A stretch of 64,000 bases of DNA from Siniperca chuatsi (lineage: Eukaryota; Chordata; Actinopteri; Centrarchiformes; Sinipercidae): the NCBI RefSeq assembly GCF_020085105.1, contig NC_058053.1, positions 12,830,388 to 12,894,387 of the forward strand. Reading direction: 5' to 3'. A program made the translations under genes and the position numbers. The notes below the pieces were generated by a model. The model had not been told where the DNA came from and searched no databases. It saw nothing but the letters and a program-made list of their open reading frames with translations. Below, in pieces: positions 1-13,656 of the stretch. How positions within the stretch are numbered: the stretch's first letter is position 1; every line of letters begins with the position of its first letter.

Positions 1-654
1 AGCAAAGGCTTTTTCTCTGAAACAGCTGAAAAAAATTCAGCTATTTCATTCCTCATAATCTAAATCACAGTGAGTGGCACTGAGATGTTTACCGTCATCT
101 CAGGACTAAAGATAAAACAGATGCCTCTCTGCTGTTGTTCAGGCCTCATCTGTTGTAACTTTGCCCTGTCAAGCAAATATTCAGTAGTGCATGCACAGCA
201 ATCACAGCAAGTTTTTACACTTGGTTTATGCCCTGTTGAAGTTCACAGACATCTAAAGGCAACAACACGGTTTTCAGCTTTATAGCGTTGTGTGAAGACA
301 AGTGTATGACAGTGTGAAAGTTAGCTGCTGTTTTCTCTGCAGCTGGTGCATGGTTTTGCTAATGACACAATTCAGCAGAGTGATGGAGCCACGCATATAC
401 AAACACACCAATTACCCGTCACAAAGGAGGCGTATTGAGGCCAGTGCCTAAGTGGCTCTGTCTCTGATTGAGAGCATTTTTTAAAATAACAGCAGCACTC
501 GTTTAATCACTTTACACTCTGTGTCATATAAACACTTTTTAATTAAAGAAAGAGTTCATAAATGTGCAAATCTGACAAAGCCTTCATCACAGGCTACGGT
601 CTCTCAAATGACTTATTAACAGTTAACAATTTTTGAAAAAAACTTTTGTTAGCC

Positions 655-955
655 ACAGCAGTTTTAGGGATCGCAATATCGGTCTGTCGGTTGGACGGAC
701 CACCACTTTGGTCCAGACTGAAATGTCTCAACAACTGTCAAATGGATTTCCATGAAATTTTGTACAAACATTCATGTTTGCCAAAGGATGAATCCTTATG
801 ACTTGGTGATCCCCTGACTTTTCCTCTAGCGCCATCATCAGGTCAAAATTCCCTATCAACCTTGGCTTTGTGTTTAGTGGTAATTAGCTAATATTGGCAT
901 GCTAACACATTAAACTAAGATGGTGAATATGATAATCATTATTAATGCAAACAGT
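655..955. repeat. Teleost interspersed repeat
   Basis: Contains CACCACTTTGGTCCAGACTG, GAAATTTTGTACAAACATTC, GGTGATCCCCTGACTTTTCC and AGCATGCTAACAC-like blocks, a combination I recall as frequent in percomorph fish genomes. Not coding. Confidence 0.55.
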
Positions 956-959
956 GTGT

Positions 960-1175
960 TAAAGGAATCACTTACTCAATGTTTTTGTATGGACTAAACA
1001 AACAAGGTATAACTTAAATAGTGAGCTTCAGAGATGCTGATAGGCGGATTACCGCTGGAGTGAACCAGGCTAGCTGTTCCCTCCTTTGTCTTTACCCTTT
1101 GACTTTATGCTAAGCAAAGATAACTGGCGGCTGAATGTATTTTACTGACATAGGCTATATGAGAGTTGTATAGAT
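960..1175. repeat. Diverged copy of the 38.6 kb MITE-like family
   Basis: GTGAGCTTCAGAGATGCTGA, CAGGCTAGCTGTTCC and GACTTTATGCTAAGC match the inverted strand of the element at 38,591-38,973 (CAGCTAGCCTGG, TTAGTATAAAG). Ends are unclear. Confidence 0.5.
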
Positions 1176-1249
1176 TTTTTCATCTACTCTCCACCAGAAA
1201 GCATTAGCTCAAAGCACCACTGTGTGTGGCTGTAAGCTTTTACCTTGTT

Positions 1250-1440
1250 TGAATTTGACTTCTTCAAAGTTAATTCTTAACCTTGGACAAAACAATCTCA
1301 CCTCAAGGCCCATTTAGTAGCTGTTCTGGAGCTTTCGATAATATCACATGAACTTCATCAGTACATACAGTTTGCTCAGTTGTTGTGGAAATGTAGGCCT
1401 TTGTCCATTTTTCTGAACATATTTTATTCAAGCCAACATG
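1250..1440. repeat. Interspersed repeat, copy 1 (shared with 2,925-3,065 and 62,260-62,578)
   Basis: Holds ACAAAACAATCTCACCTCAA, CTGGAGCTTTCGATAAT and TTTGCTCAGTTGTTGTGG, matched by blocks near 62,290-62,400 (ACAAAACAATCCCAACTCAA, CTGGAGCTTTCAACCA, TTTGCTGAGTTGTCACG). Not coding. Confidence 0.5.
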
Positions 1441-2699
1441 GACTTAAAAATATGCCCCTTCCTTTGAATTACTGTGAAATACTAAATATATGTGCAATGT
1501 GAAAATAATAATATAACAACAAAAGCAAAGTAAATTTTTTAATGATCAATCTGTTGATGTAGTTATCTGGACTATTCAAAGGTCAGCAGAAACTAAAATG
1601 AACACTTTAACCCTTATACTTTTGAAACTGAATTGTGTCACCTAAATCACATTACCTTCTCTTATTCATCTCTGGAGTTATTCACTTCCTTGAAATAATA
1701 CACAATATCCATGACCTCTTTCCTCCTGTGACTATATTGTGTGAAGCTCCTGGTCGTTCATATTGAGAGCAGGTGGGAAAAGGTCGAATCAGTTGTGCTG
1801 GAAGCTAGGCTTGTGTCAGGCTGATGACAGTGATCTGATAACGTCCTCATTAGCTGGCCTCGGCCCAACGGACACCACATCCGGAAGCAGGAGGTCTGCT
1901 CTGCCGGTGACAGCCACCGCTTCAGGGCTACATGGGCCAGATGAGTCCTGGATGGCAGCTCACACACCTCTGGGCATCATCAGTCACGACTTATCTGTAA
2001 GAGAGAGAAAGGGACAAAGTTAAGGGGCTGCTGGTGTTTGAGGATGACTTTGATTTTTCTTCTGTGGTAGGTCAATTTTACCATGTGACAGAAAAATATA
2101 GCACCCAATATGCTGTATGGCAAGACACTGCTACAACTATGTGTTAATTCTGTGTTATAAGATGTGATCTTCTTCTCACATATCAAATCTGCCTTCTTTT
2201 CACATGAATATTGCAACTTACTTTCTTCTCTTCTTTCTCTGTCTTATGAAGCATCTCATGGATTCAAAGCCCAACAGGAAATCAGACCAGCACATCTGGT
2301 GCTTCAGCTTTGAGTACAGACAATATAATATCCAAATAGAAAGCTCCACTGTGGCAATAATCCTGCTCCTGTATGCTGCAGCTGCATGTGTACTGTCTGG
2401 TAAGGCTGCTTTGTTCCTCCTGTGACACAGATCAGTTTATAGCCTCAGTGTGAAACTGTGGAGGAAGAAAGATCACTCCTACCGCTCTGACTGATGGGCC
2501 TCTGAATTTATTTTTGCTATCAGCAAAGTCAGCACGAAGAGATGCTCCCTGAGTGTGTATACAAACATGTTTGATGCTCCTGGATAACACTGCCACTCTT
2601 CAGCTGAATAGAAAGAGCAAGAGAATGATGGTAGAACTAGAACTAGAAATAAACAAAACTATATAGTAGTGAATAAATATTATATTAAGCTATTTTTTA

Positions 2700-2870
2700 C
2701 ATTCAGGGCTATAGTAGTCGATGAACATGAAATTAATTTGTATAATCAATTATCATTTCAATTATTTATCAAACTGCCAATTTCATAATATCATAGACTA
2801 AACGATTAAGCAATAATGCGTAAAAAATATCAACAGATTGATTGATTGATGAAATAATAATTAGTGCAGG
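2700..2870. repeat. AT-rich repeat related to the 25.5 kb TAGTCGAT repeat
   Basis: GGGCTATAGTAGTCGATGAA and CATAGACTAAACGATTAAGC resemble the ends of the repeat at 25,494-25,720. Strongly diverged. Confidence 0.35.
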
Positions 2871-2924
2871 TAACTGAAAATGGTTAATTAAGCATACATA
2901 TGTGAGGTCTTACATTTTCTTCCT

Positions 2925-3065
2925 GAGCAAGAACTTCTCGTTCATTTTGGCTTAAAAACTGAGGTTCAAAGTTCATTCTTGACCTTGAAAACAGCAGTTG
3001 AGAAAACAATTTCACCACAAGGTAAATTGCGTAAAATTGTGGAGATGCCAGGGAATTGTAGATGT
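2925..3065. repeat. Interspersed repeat, copy 2 of the 1,250 family
   Basis: GTTCATTCTTGACCTTG and ACAATTTCACCACAAGGT correspond to the blocks at 1,270-1,310. Diverged and partial. Confidence 0.35.
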
Positions 3066-6000
3066 TCAAATTTCACATTTTTCTGAGAACTTTAAGAACA
3101 TCTCATCCAGAGAAAGAGATTTCTATCAGTTTATTGTTACGTCCAATTGAGTGTTGAATGAAATGCTAATTAGGACAAGCAAAGTACCAATTAGGGACCA
3201 AAAGAACCTCTGTGTGGTTTCCAGATATACTATTTGACATGATCAATAGATGAAGACCATTATTTTCCACTGGGTGAAAACAGTTTAAAAGGATTTTTTT
3301 TAGCTGTGGAGGAAGGTAAATACTGTTATTGAGAGAGAAAATGAATTGCAGACATTCCTCTGCCTCACTGACAGAGAGTGAAATAAGAGGTGAAAAGACT
3401 ACAGTGCTGTCAGACTCATCTGAATGACTATTGATTGTGTGGCACCTTATTTGACCTCTGCCTTTCATTGCTGCTGCCTGCGCAGAGGTTATTTCCTCGT
3501 CGCCCACAGCTGATGCAATCAGACCATCACTCACTGTGATGTCACTGTTGTTCCTCTTTTGGGAGATTTGAGCATATGGGCAGGAGTAGCAACAGTGAGC
3601 CTATACATCTGCTGATCAGTGATCCTGATCAGTTTTTCAATCGTCTGCCCCTTAAGATTCCCTTGTACAGTAAAGCCATGTGAGAAGATAGATAGCCAGT
3701 TCCTGATCGTCCATCTGTCATTTCAGGCTGCCATCAGCACGAAACACTCTGGGCTCATAGCGACTATAGAAGCTATTTCACATGAATCTCAGTGGCACTG
3801 ACATAATGTTTTTAGGCAAACACTAGGAAAGGCCAAACAGCCTTGGCGGTATGTTTTCTGTCATCTTGCTCTCTCTCAAGCATGATGGTGAAGAAAGCAG
3901 TAAGGCTGAGAGGAAAACCATGTAGTGAGTCACACTGTAGGCAATGAAGCTCCCAGTGGCACTTGCCGAGCCAGCTGGTTTTAAAGGCAGGTGTTTCTAA
4001 GACATCTCAAGACGTTTCGTATATCCTTTGTTTCCTTTTTGTTTTTGCTTTCAAGCCAGCAGCAGAGAGGTGTATTGCCAATTTACACATGACATTTTGC
4101 TCTATTTTGGTCTTGGCACAAGTTTCAGAGTATGAAATACTGTATGTCAGTGAGTCAGTACTGTACGTCAATCATGTGGTCTAACCCTGATGAAGTGTTG
4201 TTGCCTATGCTTTTTCTGGCACACTGTGGTGTGATTGCACACTCCATCCCTGGAGCTTGTAGCTTGTAAGTAATTTGGCAAGTTTTTAAAGGCCTGTAAT
4301 TGCAGATGAAGAGCAGCTAAAGGAAATAAGGCAGGGCTTTGGTATGAAAATGAAATTCAGTAATGTAGCAGTGGGCTGCTTTTGGTTGACTTTTGCAAAA
4401 GAATAACCAGCCATTACAGACAAAAAACACTTCTCAGTTGTGTTCTTTTGATTTTTGATGTATTTTGACATAGAGGGTTATTACATCAATCTTTTCATCG
4501 ATTTAATTCATTGATCTTAAAAGCTGAGCATATTAATTGGGGTTTTCTGTCCATATTCACAAGTGAAATATGCATCAACTGCTGTACTAGACAGTAAAAC
4601 AACAACAAGACATATTAGACTTGATTATTTTGTTGGCATCATTGAGAGAAAACCATTTAAATTTAGCTTTCAAAGGGTAAGTGTTCGACTGACAAGTTTT
4701 GTCTGTTTAGCCAAAGCCTGATAGAGCTTATTCCTCTGTGCCATAAACCTCCATTGTTGTTCCAAAACTACTAAAGACACATCAGTGAGCCACACTGTTT
4801 CATGAGGTGACATGTTCCCTGTATGTACATTGTAGTTTTTTCAATCCCTCATATACTGTCCTGCTACTGTAAATACTCACTAGACTGCCAAATGTGTATT
4901 AATCCACAGCTGAAAAAAGTCATTAGACATTAAAACTAGGTTCCACACTGAAAATGATTCTGTATTTAAAAAAACACAGGAACATGACTGAACATGTGTG
5001 TCATATTCTGTAAAGGTTTAGTGGTTAATCAAATAGTTGTTGTCCCTGGGCTTATGTTTTCTGAATATTGTGTGTGCTTTGAACAAAACTGTGGCTTGAA
5101 AACTCTTTTGGGAGTGAGAACAGCTAAATATGAACATAAAATCCACAAAGCAATTAATCTGATTTTAATTATTTTGCATGCTATATGCGAAACCTTCTCC
5201 CAGTGGAGGAGTGAATTGCACTGCACACAACCTTATCGCTGCCCTTTAGTGTATGCCTGACAGTCACAAAAATGTCACCTCCAGTATCTCATTCTGTTGC
5301 CTTCTTGTAATATTGGAAAAGGTGACCACCACAGCTATTTGCAGGTGTTTCTGATGCACTTCTGTCACATATCTGATACAAATTTCTCTTTGTTCTCTGC
5401 AGCTTTTCCTACAACGGAAACTGCTATATAAATATGACATAAAAGGAGAAAATAGCTGAGGCAATGCAGGTTTATCAGCTAACAATTTCTCTCATATTTA
5501 ATTATGCTAAGGCGTATTCCTCCCAGCCTCCAGTGGTGTGATAAACATGTCTGCACATGTCTTTGCATTGTAAACATTCACATCAGAGTGTAAGGGCTTT
5601 GCCAGAGAAACTGTGGTACTGTGCACTTCTTTGTTTCCCCCGGGTTACCCAGCACAGTGTTGACATGGCTCGTAGTTATTCCTGCTCGCTCATTCATGCA
5701 AACTCTCTTCTCCTCACTCTCAAGCCTTACATATCTCCCAATATTCCCCTCTCTGCCTCGCTCGCCTGCTCTCTCTCCTGCTTTCCATCCCCTCTCTTGC
5801 AGACCCACTCATCCATAGCTGGTACATTGGTGGCTATCCTGTGTGCCATGCCTGCTGCTTATAGGCTGCTCTCAGATCTCTGTCTCTCCCCTAAGCAACA
5901 GCACAGATTAAATACTTAACTTTATTCATTTGTTCCCCTCTTCCATCTTCTCTCTTGTCTGGCATTAAAAATTCATCCACTCTGTGTTGTGTTAAAAGCA

Positions 6001-6102
6001 CATTACACAAGACTCTAAATATACCCCCTCCCAGACAGGAACCGTTTGTCCCTCGCTGCCTTTACGTCTGTGCTCTGTCTGTGTTTATGCATGCATTGTA
6101 TA

Positions 6103-6216
<114 letters not shown>

Positions 6217-9200
6217 GAGGGCTTTTTCATTGCTCTGATGCTGCCTCCATTATATCAGTCAGATCCCAGGAGGAGGCCAGCTACAGTGCTCAGGAAAGTC
6301 TCTTAGGTGGCAACAGGGTGATACAGCAGACTGACAAACAGGTAGGGTTAAGTAAGGACCTCTAAAATCAACAAACACTCATGCCTGTTCAGTTTTAATG
6401 CAGCACATGCTTAATTTTTGCTCTGATGACGATGGAGCTGGTTTGCCACATTGACTCCTGTGTCTTATTTAGTGCTGTGCACTCACGTCTTTCACCTGTA
6501 AGAGGTCATCATTGCTGCAGAGTTAGACCGATCCCTCAAGGCCCTTTATCACATAGAGATGGGCATTCAGAGAGGAAGAAAGTGCTGCTGTATGTCTCTC
6601 CCTGGGCTGGTCTGCTTGTCTGCTTGTCCTCCAGCAATGAAAGCTGACAGTGGAACCGTTTGATGCTGCCTCCTGGATGAAAAGCCTCTTTAATTGGCTG
6701 CCATTACAAACTGTACGCAATCCTTGACAATGGCGGTGAAAAGAAAGAAAAGAAACATGTTCCCTCCACCATCTTTTGAAATTCTGTATCTGCCAAAGAG
6801 CAGAGAGTTTATTGTTGTTTAAATGGGAATTGTGTATGTTTCTAATGCAGTGTTTAATTTGTCTTATGTATTTTTCAAATGCAATAATTACTTTTATCTA
6901 GATCTGCTGTGCTGTAAAATGGTTTTCATTTGCACTTAATTGTTTGATAAAAATGGCATCTACTGAACTGTTCAAAACCCTTGCTGTCCCTTTTAAAGGG
7001 CTGTTTTTTATGTTGATGATTTGTGTACTTTCAGGTCCACAATGTTGGGCATTATTGCTCTAGTATTTAGTATGTTTAATTCCCTCTATTGGATAAAATA
7101 CAATGTATAACTAATAAGTGTGGAGAATCCAATTTAAGCAGTGGCATGCTGAAGCGCGACTCTGCACAGCTACATACAGAAGTAGACACACACTTAAACA
7201 TACAGTCCTCTGGTGCTCTTTGCAGCTTTTTCTGTAGATTTTGGGGTGCATGAGTTCAGTAGATCTAACCATGATGAATATCACAAGGCTGGCTTTGACA
7301 GAATAAGGGTTTGTTCTGTTTATCCATATCCACTCCACATATGACACCTCGTTCTTGCCAGCACATCTCTCCATAGACAACACCCGCCAGCTCTTCCTGC
7401 CAGCCGGCACTGATGTGTGGCATTCACAACTCGATCACGATCGTGAACACAACACCTGCGATCTACAAAGTTGAGGAAGCTGCCAGGTTTCTCCCATGGT
7501 GAGGCATGTTTCTTTTTCTGTCTCTTTTTTGTCGCCTCTCATCGCCATCTCTACCAGGTATGTGTGCAAAGTGTGACACAGAGAGTGACTGTATCTCTTG
7601 TCTTTAGTGGCTGCAAGGAGCAGAAAACAATGCATCTATTCTATACCCATAAATGCTTCCTCTGCTCCAAATTAGATAAGACCACCAAGCTTTGAAATTA
7701 AGTTGCAAGCAACGACAAGGGGATGTAGGTATATGCTGCAGTGCAATACCAAGAGCATGTATTAGTTAGAGAGGCTACACTGTAGAGGAACATCTGGTCC
7801 CTTGTGGCCAATTCGTCTGCTTGGGCACGTTGCGTATCCAGTGTCCCCTTCCTCTCTCTCCTCAACAGAGGGCTGTCTGAGTGACAGTAGTTTGCTGCAC
7901 GTTGGTCCATTCTCTCTTCCCATGGGTCTAATTTGTGCAAGCTGCTTTTGAATTGTTGCAAAGAAGATGCAGGAACAAAGCCAGCTGAGGGGGCTGGGGC
8001 ATGTGGGACCTGCTGTTCCTCTGTGCCTTTAGTTCTGATGCCAAATCATCTGCATTCTTCTGTTCTTCTCTGCACTCCTTCCTCTTTTACCCAAGTGTCA
8101 GCCTTGTATTTGTACTGTTTGGTGATATAATGAAGGAAAACAAAACAATGTGCAACAGGGAAAGGTGAAGCATCAAATGTGCATGAGTCACTTGTAACAA
8201 TTTGATTATTTTGCAACAACATACAGCGAATACTCTAATTAGTATTTACACAGCTACACAGCTACTTCCCCTGACTTTTCTCACAATGTCAATTTTCACC
8301 TGGCATTTGCAGCAGCAGCTAATGATATCCTTCAAAGACTCTGACTAAGCCATGACTCAGAGACTCTGTTCCTTAAAGCAGAGCCCTGATTTTAAAGTAC
8401 AAGCATCATACCATAGTTATTTTCCCTCCAGGGGGCAGGATGAATCAGCAACATCTGAGCTCTGCAAGGGAATGAGCAGAGACCTTCAAACTGTCAGTTT
8501 TGAACAAAAAAAAGACAACCTGTCTGTTTGACAAGTGAAGATTAGTCACCTGCAACTTTAAAAGAGGCAGTGTGCAGAGCTTCAGCAAATTTCTTTTTTT
8601 AAAGTATCATTCCCCTGCCCAAGCACAGCTCCGTTTGCCTTTGTATGTAGCCTTTTACACCTGGATCCCCTATAGCAAGAGAGAGGAACTCCTGTCCTGA
8701 CACCTGAGCTATAATGACATGCCAATTTACAACTCCCCAAGAGCGGAATTATGAATGTTACAGCATGCAAACTGTAGCAGTGACAGCGCTCAGCATGCAA
8801 ACCAGGATTATGGGTGCATCAAACTGTTAGCAGTATCGCTTTTCTTTGAAGACTTTTTAAATATTTAACCAAGACCACAACGTTTCCCTAACCTTAAAAT
8901 AAAATAAAAAATATTTGAGTGCGTAAGCACAACCATACAAATGTTAAACATGATTTAGTTGCTGTAGACAGATATTGTATTGTTACAAGCAGGTATTGTA
9001 GGGAAAATAAATTAAACTATGAAATAAAGACCGATATTGCAATAAACTGAAATTATTCTTTAATTTTGTCACAAAATATAGAATTATAGGATCACAGGCG
9101 AATGTTTTTCATTGTCACATGACATGCAGTAGAGTAAAGGCTGTGATCTGTGTTACAGGAGATAACCTTAATGTATACAATACATATACAGAATATGAGG

Positions 9201-10750
9201 ACACGCCCATACATGTACAGATGTCAGGATTACAGAGGCTGAATTGTAAGGTACAGTGACTCAGAGACTTGTCTCTTTGAGAATCTCTCCTTATTTCCCA
9301 ACTATCTGACTCTTTCTCTCTTATTAGTGTGCCTTTAAAACAGGGTGGCAGAGCAAAGGAAGAAAAAGAAACAGCTGGAGTCTAATCAGTTTTAAAAAAA
9401 AGTAAAGCGCCTGATGTTGCCCAAAATGTCAGCAGTACAACATAAAAACACACCTATTTTTTTACAAGCCATGAGTGAGAAAGTAAATGAGAGCTGGGGA
9501 GATGCTGGGAGGTTTATTACAACATCTGTAATGATCCATGATGGAGACGAATGGAGCATAAATCAAAGAGACATCCAGCTAAAGACAATAGGAAATTAAA
9601 TTGGGTAATGGAGTGTGGGGAATAAACTGGGGAAAAGCTTGCATCAAATTTTACGATGCAGGCAGAACTTTTCACAATAACAACAGAAGTCCTGCTGTGA
9701 GGCTGAAATGTTCCTCGCTGAGTCTCCTGACTTGTCTTTTGATTAAAAAGGAAGGGCATCATGTTACAGGATATAATGTGAACTACTTTGTCTGGTTTTA
9801 GAATCAAGTTTTTCGGAATTTATGATGTATGATTTGTCTTCTAATTTCCAGCTTCTGATATAAATGCCTCACTTGCCAAATGAGTTGCTTCTTATTTTCT
9901 GTATCTACACTAGAAATATGATGTATTCAGTGCCTGTTCCTCCGAGGTGTAACGAGTTACAGGTTTTACACATTTAACACTTCTGCATGGCTTCCCAATC
10001 CTGGTTGCTTTGATTTACTTGCACATTTGCAGCTCCAGCCTGCCTATAATGATTTCAGAGACAAAATGAGACAGCCACTAACAATGGTCCCATGTGTCTG
10101 TTCTCCACAATGAGCAGAGGCAATGCATGATGTCATCCACAAAAAAAAAATTAGCCTGACATCTTAGAAGAAAAAATAGCCTCGCTGCCATCCCTGGGAA
10201 ATATCATGAGATTTGTGAGCACTTGGAGCACATCTCCAGGCCTTATTAAAGAAATTACATAATACAGGAGCATGTACAGAACTGTGGTTTAAATTAAAGG
10301 AGATTAATTAAAGAGACATAAAAACAGGTGGAAGGTTGTCAGACAGGTTTCCTTCCCAGTGTATCTTCATTGTGGACTTTTTGAGAAAGCAAAGAGGGAT
10401 GAGAAAACACTAATTCTGGAGACATTCGAGAGACACGACTGAAACAGTTTAGTGTTCGTTTATTATTTCTTTTCTTCCCAGTCAGAGGCAATTCTGAGTT
10501 AATGTCTGCTGCTTAACATTATTGCTCCACAGCAACCTTTGCAACATGCATTCATGCAGCCTGAGACAGTGAGCGTGGTGGAAATAAAGATGGGTGATTT
10601 GACAGGATGGATCCAAACCAGAAGGGAGATGATGGGTTGATGGGTGATGATTATTTGGAGTGAGAAGGATGACAGCAGGCCCCAGACGGTCACCAGACAT
10701 CTCCTCACTTGGCGTTTTGTCAGTTTGAAAGGACACACTGCCAACACTTT

Positions 10751-10778
10751 GTGTCTGTGTGTGTGTGTGTGTGTGTGA
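10751..10778. repeat. (GT)n microsatellite
   Basis: A short run of GT units with few interruptions. Confidence 0.9.
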
Positions 10779-11989
10779 GTGTGCACGTGGAGGTGTGATG
10801 GTGAGTAAAACTTTGTGTCCCATCATTTTGAATTGAAATCTAACTATGCCATATTAATTCAAGTGATTTGCGTGCTTGTCTGCCTTTGCTACAGACACAG
10901 CTCAGCATGCAACCACAGACACAACTCTGAAGGTTGAAGTTTTTCAACTTTGACAAACTGTGAAACAGAGTCAGACATGCTGATAAATGCAGTTTTTATA
11001 CCTGGGAAGGTTTTGGCTGCAGGCTAAAGAAAGCAGAATCAAGAGCTTCCTCTGTAGACCTTTTTGCACTGGACCTAGAAGCTACTGTTTTACAAAGTGC
11101 AGAAATTCTCTGAATCTGTTGATCATTCTGCAGAAGCATAACGTGCCTGTTTGTATGTGTGTGGGCGAGTGTTTAATAATTGAGTGAAAAGTGAAAATAT
11201 GCAGTATGTGCTGTGGTATTTCCTCAGGTAATTGCAGGAAAGAAAACAAACTGTACAGTTCTGCACACATGGATTTGCAGGGTGATAGGTGGATAACAAA
11301 AGATTGAACTGGCGAGGTCCTGGGAGCAGCAGTGAGAGGACCCAGTGATCATCCATCACTCTTCTCAGGGTTGATTGGTCATGCCTGAGGATGAGGAAAG
11401 ATGGACTGTCACTTTCCACAGAGGAGAGGCGTCTCTTTGTGGGGAAGTGGGGGTGCTGGCAGCAAGTCAAAAGGCAAGAAGAGGTTGAGACGAGGACTGA
11501 GCCTCTTTTGTTTGGACCTGGCTGCGCCCACCACTCTGAAATGCTCTTTAGACACACAGCCGTCCTCTCCACTGTGATCCTACACCATCAGAGAGAAGAG
11601 GCCTTTGTTACTGCCTGGCATCAGCACATCTGCTTAAAAACCTTGACTCTACTCGGCTGCTAGCTGCAAGTCTCTGAACCAGATAACAGCCGTGTGCTAA
11701 AACTACCATGGCCAGATTTCTCTGCCATGTTATTTCCGGCAGCGGTGCCCCAGCTACCCGTCTGCCTCTTCTATGGCTCATGGGACACAGAGGACAGTCT
11801 GTTGGGTTTCCTTAGAGATGTCTGCTGTCTCTTTAATAATTTAGTGCAGCCACAGGAAGCTTAGAGCAGTGAGACACTCATTGAGCAAAACTTATGGTAC
11901 TGTACGTACCAGCTATCAAAACCCACTGACCCTCTCTTTCCCTCCACAGTTCTGTGTGTTTACTGCAAGGAAGAAGTGTTTCATACATC

Positions 11990-11990
<1 letters not shown>

Positions 11991-12017
<27 letters not shown>
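11991..12017. repeat. (GT)n microsatellite
   Basis: Uninterrupted GT units. Confidence 0.9.
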
Positions 12018-12020
<3 letters not shown>

Positions 12021-13339
12021 AGTGCTAAAGAAACTGCCTTGAAAGTAGTGAGTACAGTGCAGTGAAAGTTGTCTTTAGTTTACCCAAGTAACTTCATATC
12101 AATAATACCTGCAGTTTCATATAGCACAGAATGCCATGCCTGCAAAACACTCTGATCAGGATGCCAACAAATAAAATACAGGTTTGAGTTTACTTGATGC
12201 AAACACAAACCAAATAGTTCAGGGTTCATTGCGGAAAGTAGAAGGAATTTTAACATTTTGCTCTATGTAAAGTGGGGATGTTATATGTTTGTTTATCCTC
12301 TTCCTTGTACTAACCTGATGATTAAACACTATGTATTACATATGCAGGACGCTTGAGTGAAGGCAGGCAGCACGGTGGACACAGTTGGACTCCTGCAGTA
12401 GTCAGGATGAGAGAGTAAAAGAGTAGGTTGATCAAAGGAAGATGAAATCAAGATGTGAAAGGATGATATATATATATACAAATGTTGGCTCTTATGTAAA
12501 AGAAATAGCTAAGCTAATGCAGCTCAACTACTCTCCAGCTCTAAATAGTTCATGTGTTTGTGTTTGTTTTGGATGAGGGTGGGTTGGTGCAGAATGTGAT
12601 ATTCATTAAGTTTTTCTGTGTGCCTGTTATTTGTAATTGCATATGCCTCAGTGGCCCCATGCCTGTTATTTTGGTTAAAAGAGCATTGCAGCCTTTGGCT
12701 AAAAATGCCAGCCTAACAGTCAGCAATTAATCAAATTTATTGTAATTGTGCTCAAAAGGCTCAATGTGCTGCACAAAAATGAGGAGTGAACAGAGCCAGG
12801 AAATGGAGCGAGAAATAAAGACAAACTAGCAGTGTAGAAGGCAGAGGAATAAACAATAGCTGCATGCAGAACAACATGCTGGTGTTTGCAGGTGAAGATG
12901 TATGACTGGAGACTGAAATGACATGTGTTCACAACATAAACCTACATCTTGCTGAACTGTGTATTTGATGTTTATGTAAAACAACATTTAAGCGAGTGTT
13001 ATCGAGACGAAGGGTTTTGACATGTGTATAGATATTTCTTGGTTGTGTTTTTGTGCATACTTAAAATCTAACAAAAGTGGAGACAGTGGTTAGTGATTAC
13101 TTCACTGAAAGAAGGACCTTCATACTGTAAGAGCATGCTCTCCCCGTGTTCATGTGCATATCTTTCCACCTTCTAAAGATACAAGTGAACTGAAGAATTT
13201 GCTGTAGATTCAATACGAACAAAATTACAGTTGTAAAAGCTCTCACATGACCTTGAATATGTGAGAAAAATGAAAGAATAGAGCAAAAGGAAGCTGTATA
13301 GAAACCCACACGTCTGTATGTTAACTGTTTGTCTGATGA

Positions 13340-13656
13340 GACGGTGTAGTCCCTCATTCGTCCAGGAATGTTCCATCGTAGAAAAGGTTTCAAACATAGT
13401 CATCTGGACACTGTTTTCAGAATCAAGACGTTTCGGCTCCCATCCGGAAGTCATTCTCAATTGTGAAAAATGGTCTGAGAACTCAGAAATTTAATAATAG
13501 CTAATCTGTGTTACTTAAGCCCTGCCCAGAAAACAATAGGCCTGATTACTGATTACTGGGCCATCATGGAAACAAAAGAAGGGCAGTTTAAGATGAAACT
13601 AGGTAGGTTAAACAGCAGAAACTCAGGAAGACTCCTTCCTGAGGGCAGGGCTTAAG
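13340..13656. mobile_element. Penelope-like element terminal relic, inverted composite
   Basis: The left part (13,340-13,535) closely matches 53,897-54,080, including GACGTTTCGGCTCCCATCC. The right part (about 13,530-13,656) matches the next stretch of that element but in the opposite orientation, bringing two copies of the AAGCCCTGCCC block into inverted arrangement. No coding remains. Confidence 0.7.

Noticed and set aside
11123-11572. A 149-codon minus-strand open frame.
   Set aside because: No domain, no flanking splice sites and no similarity that I recognise; long frames by chance are expected in 64 kb.
13330-13370. A CTGATGAG sequence next to the Penelope relic, which looked like part of a hammerhead ribozyme.
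   Set aside because: The matching GAAAC core and stems are not present, and the motif falls just outside the part shared with the 53.9 kb copy.
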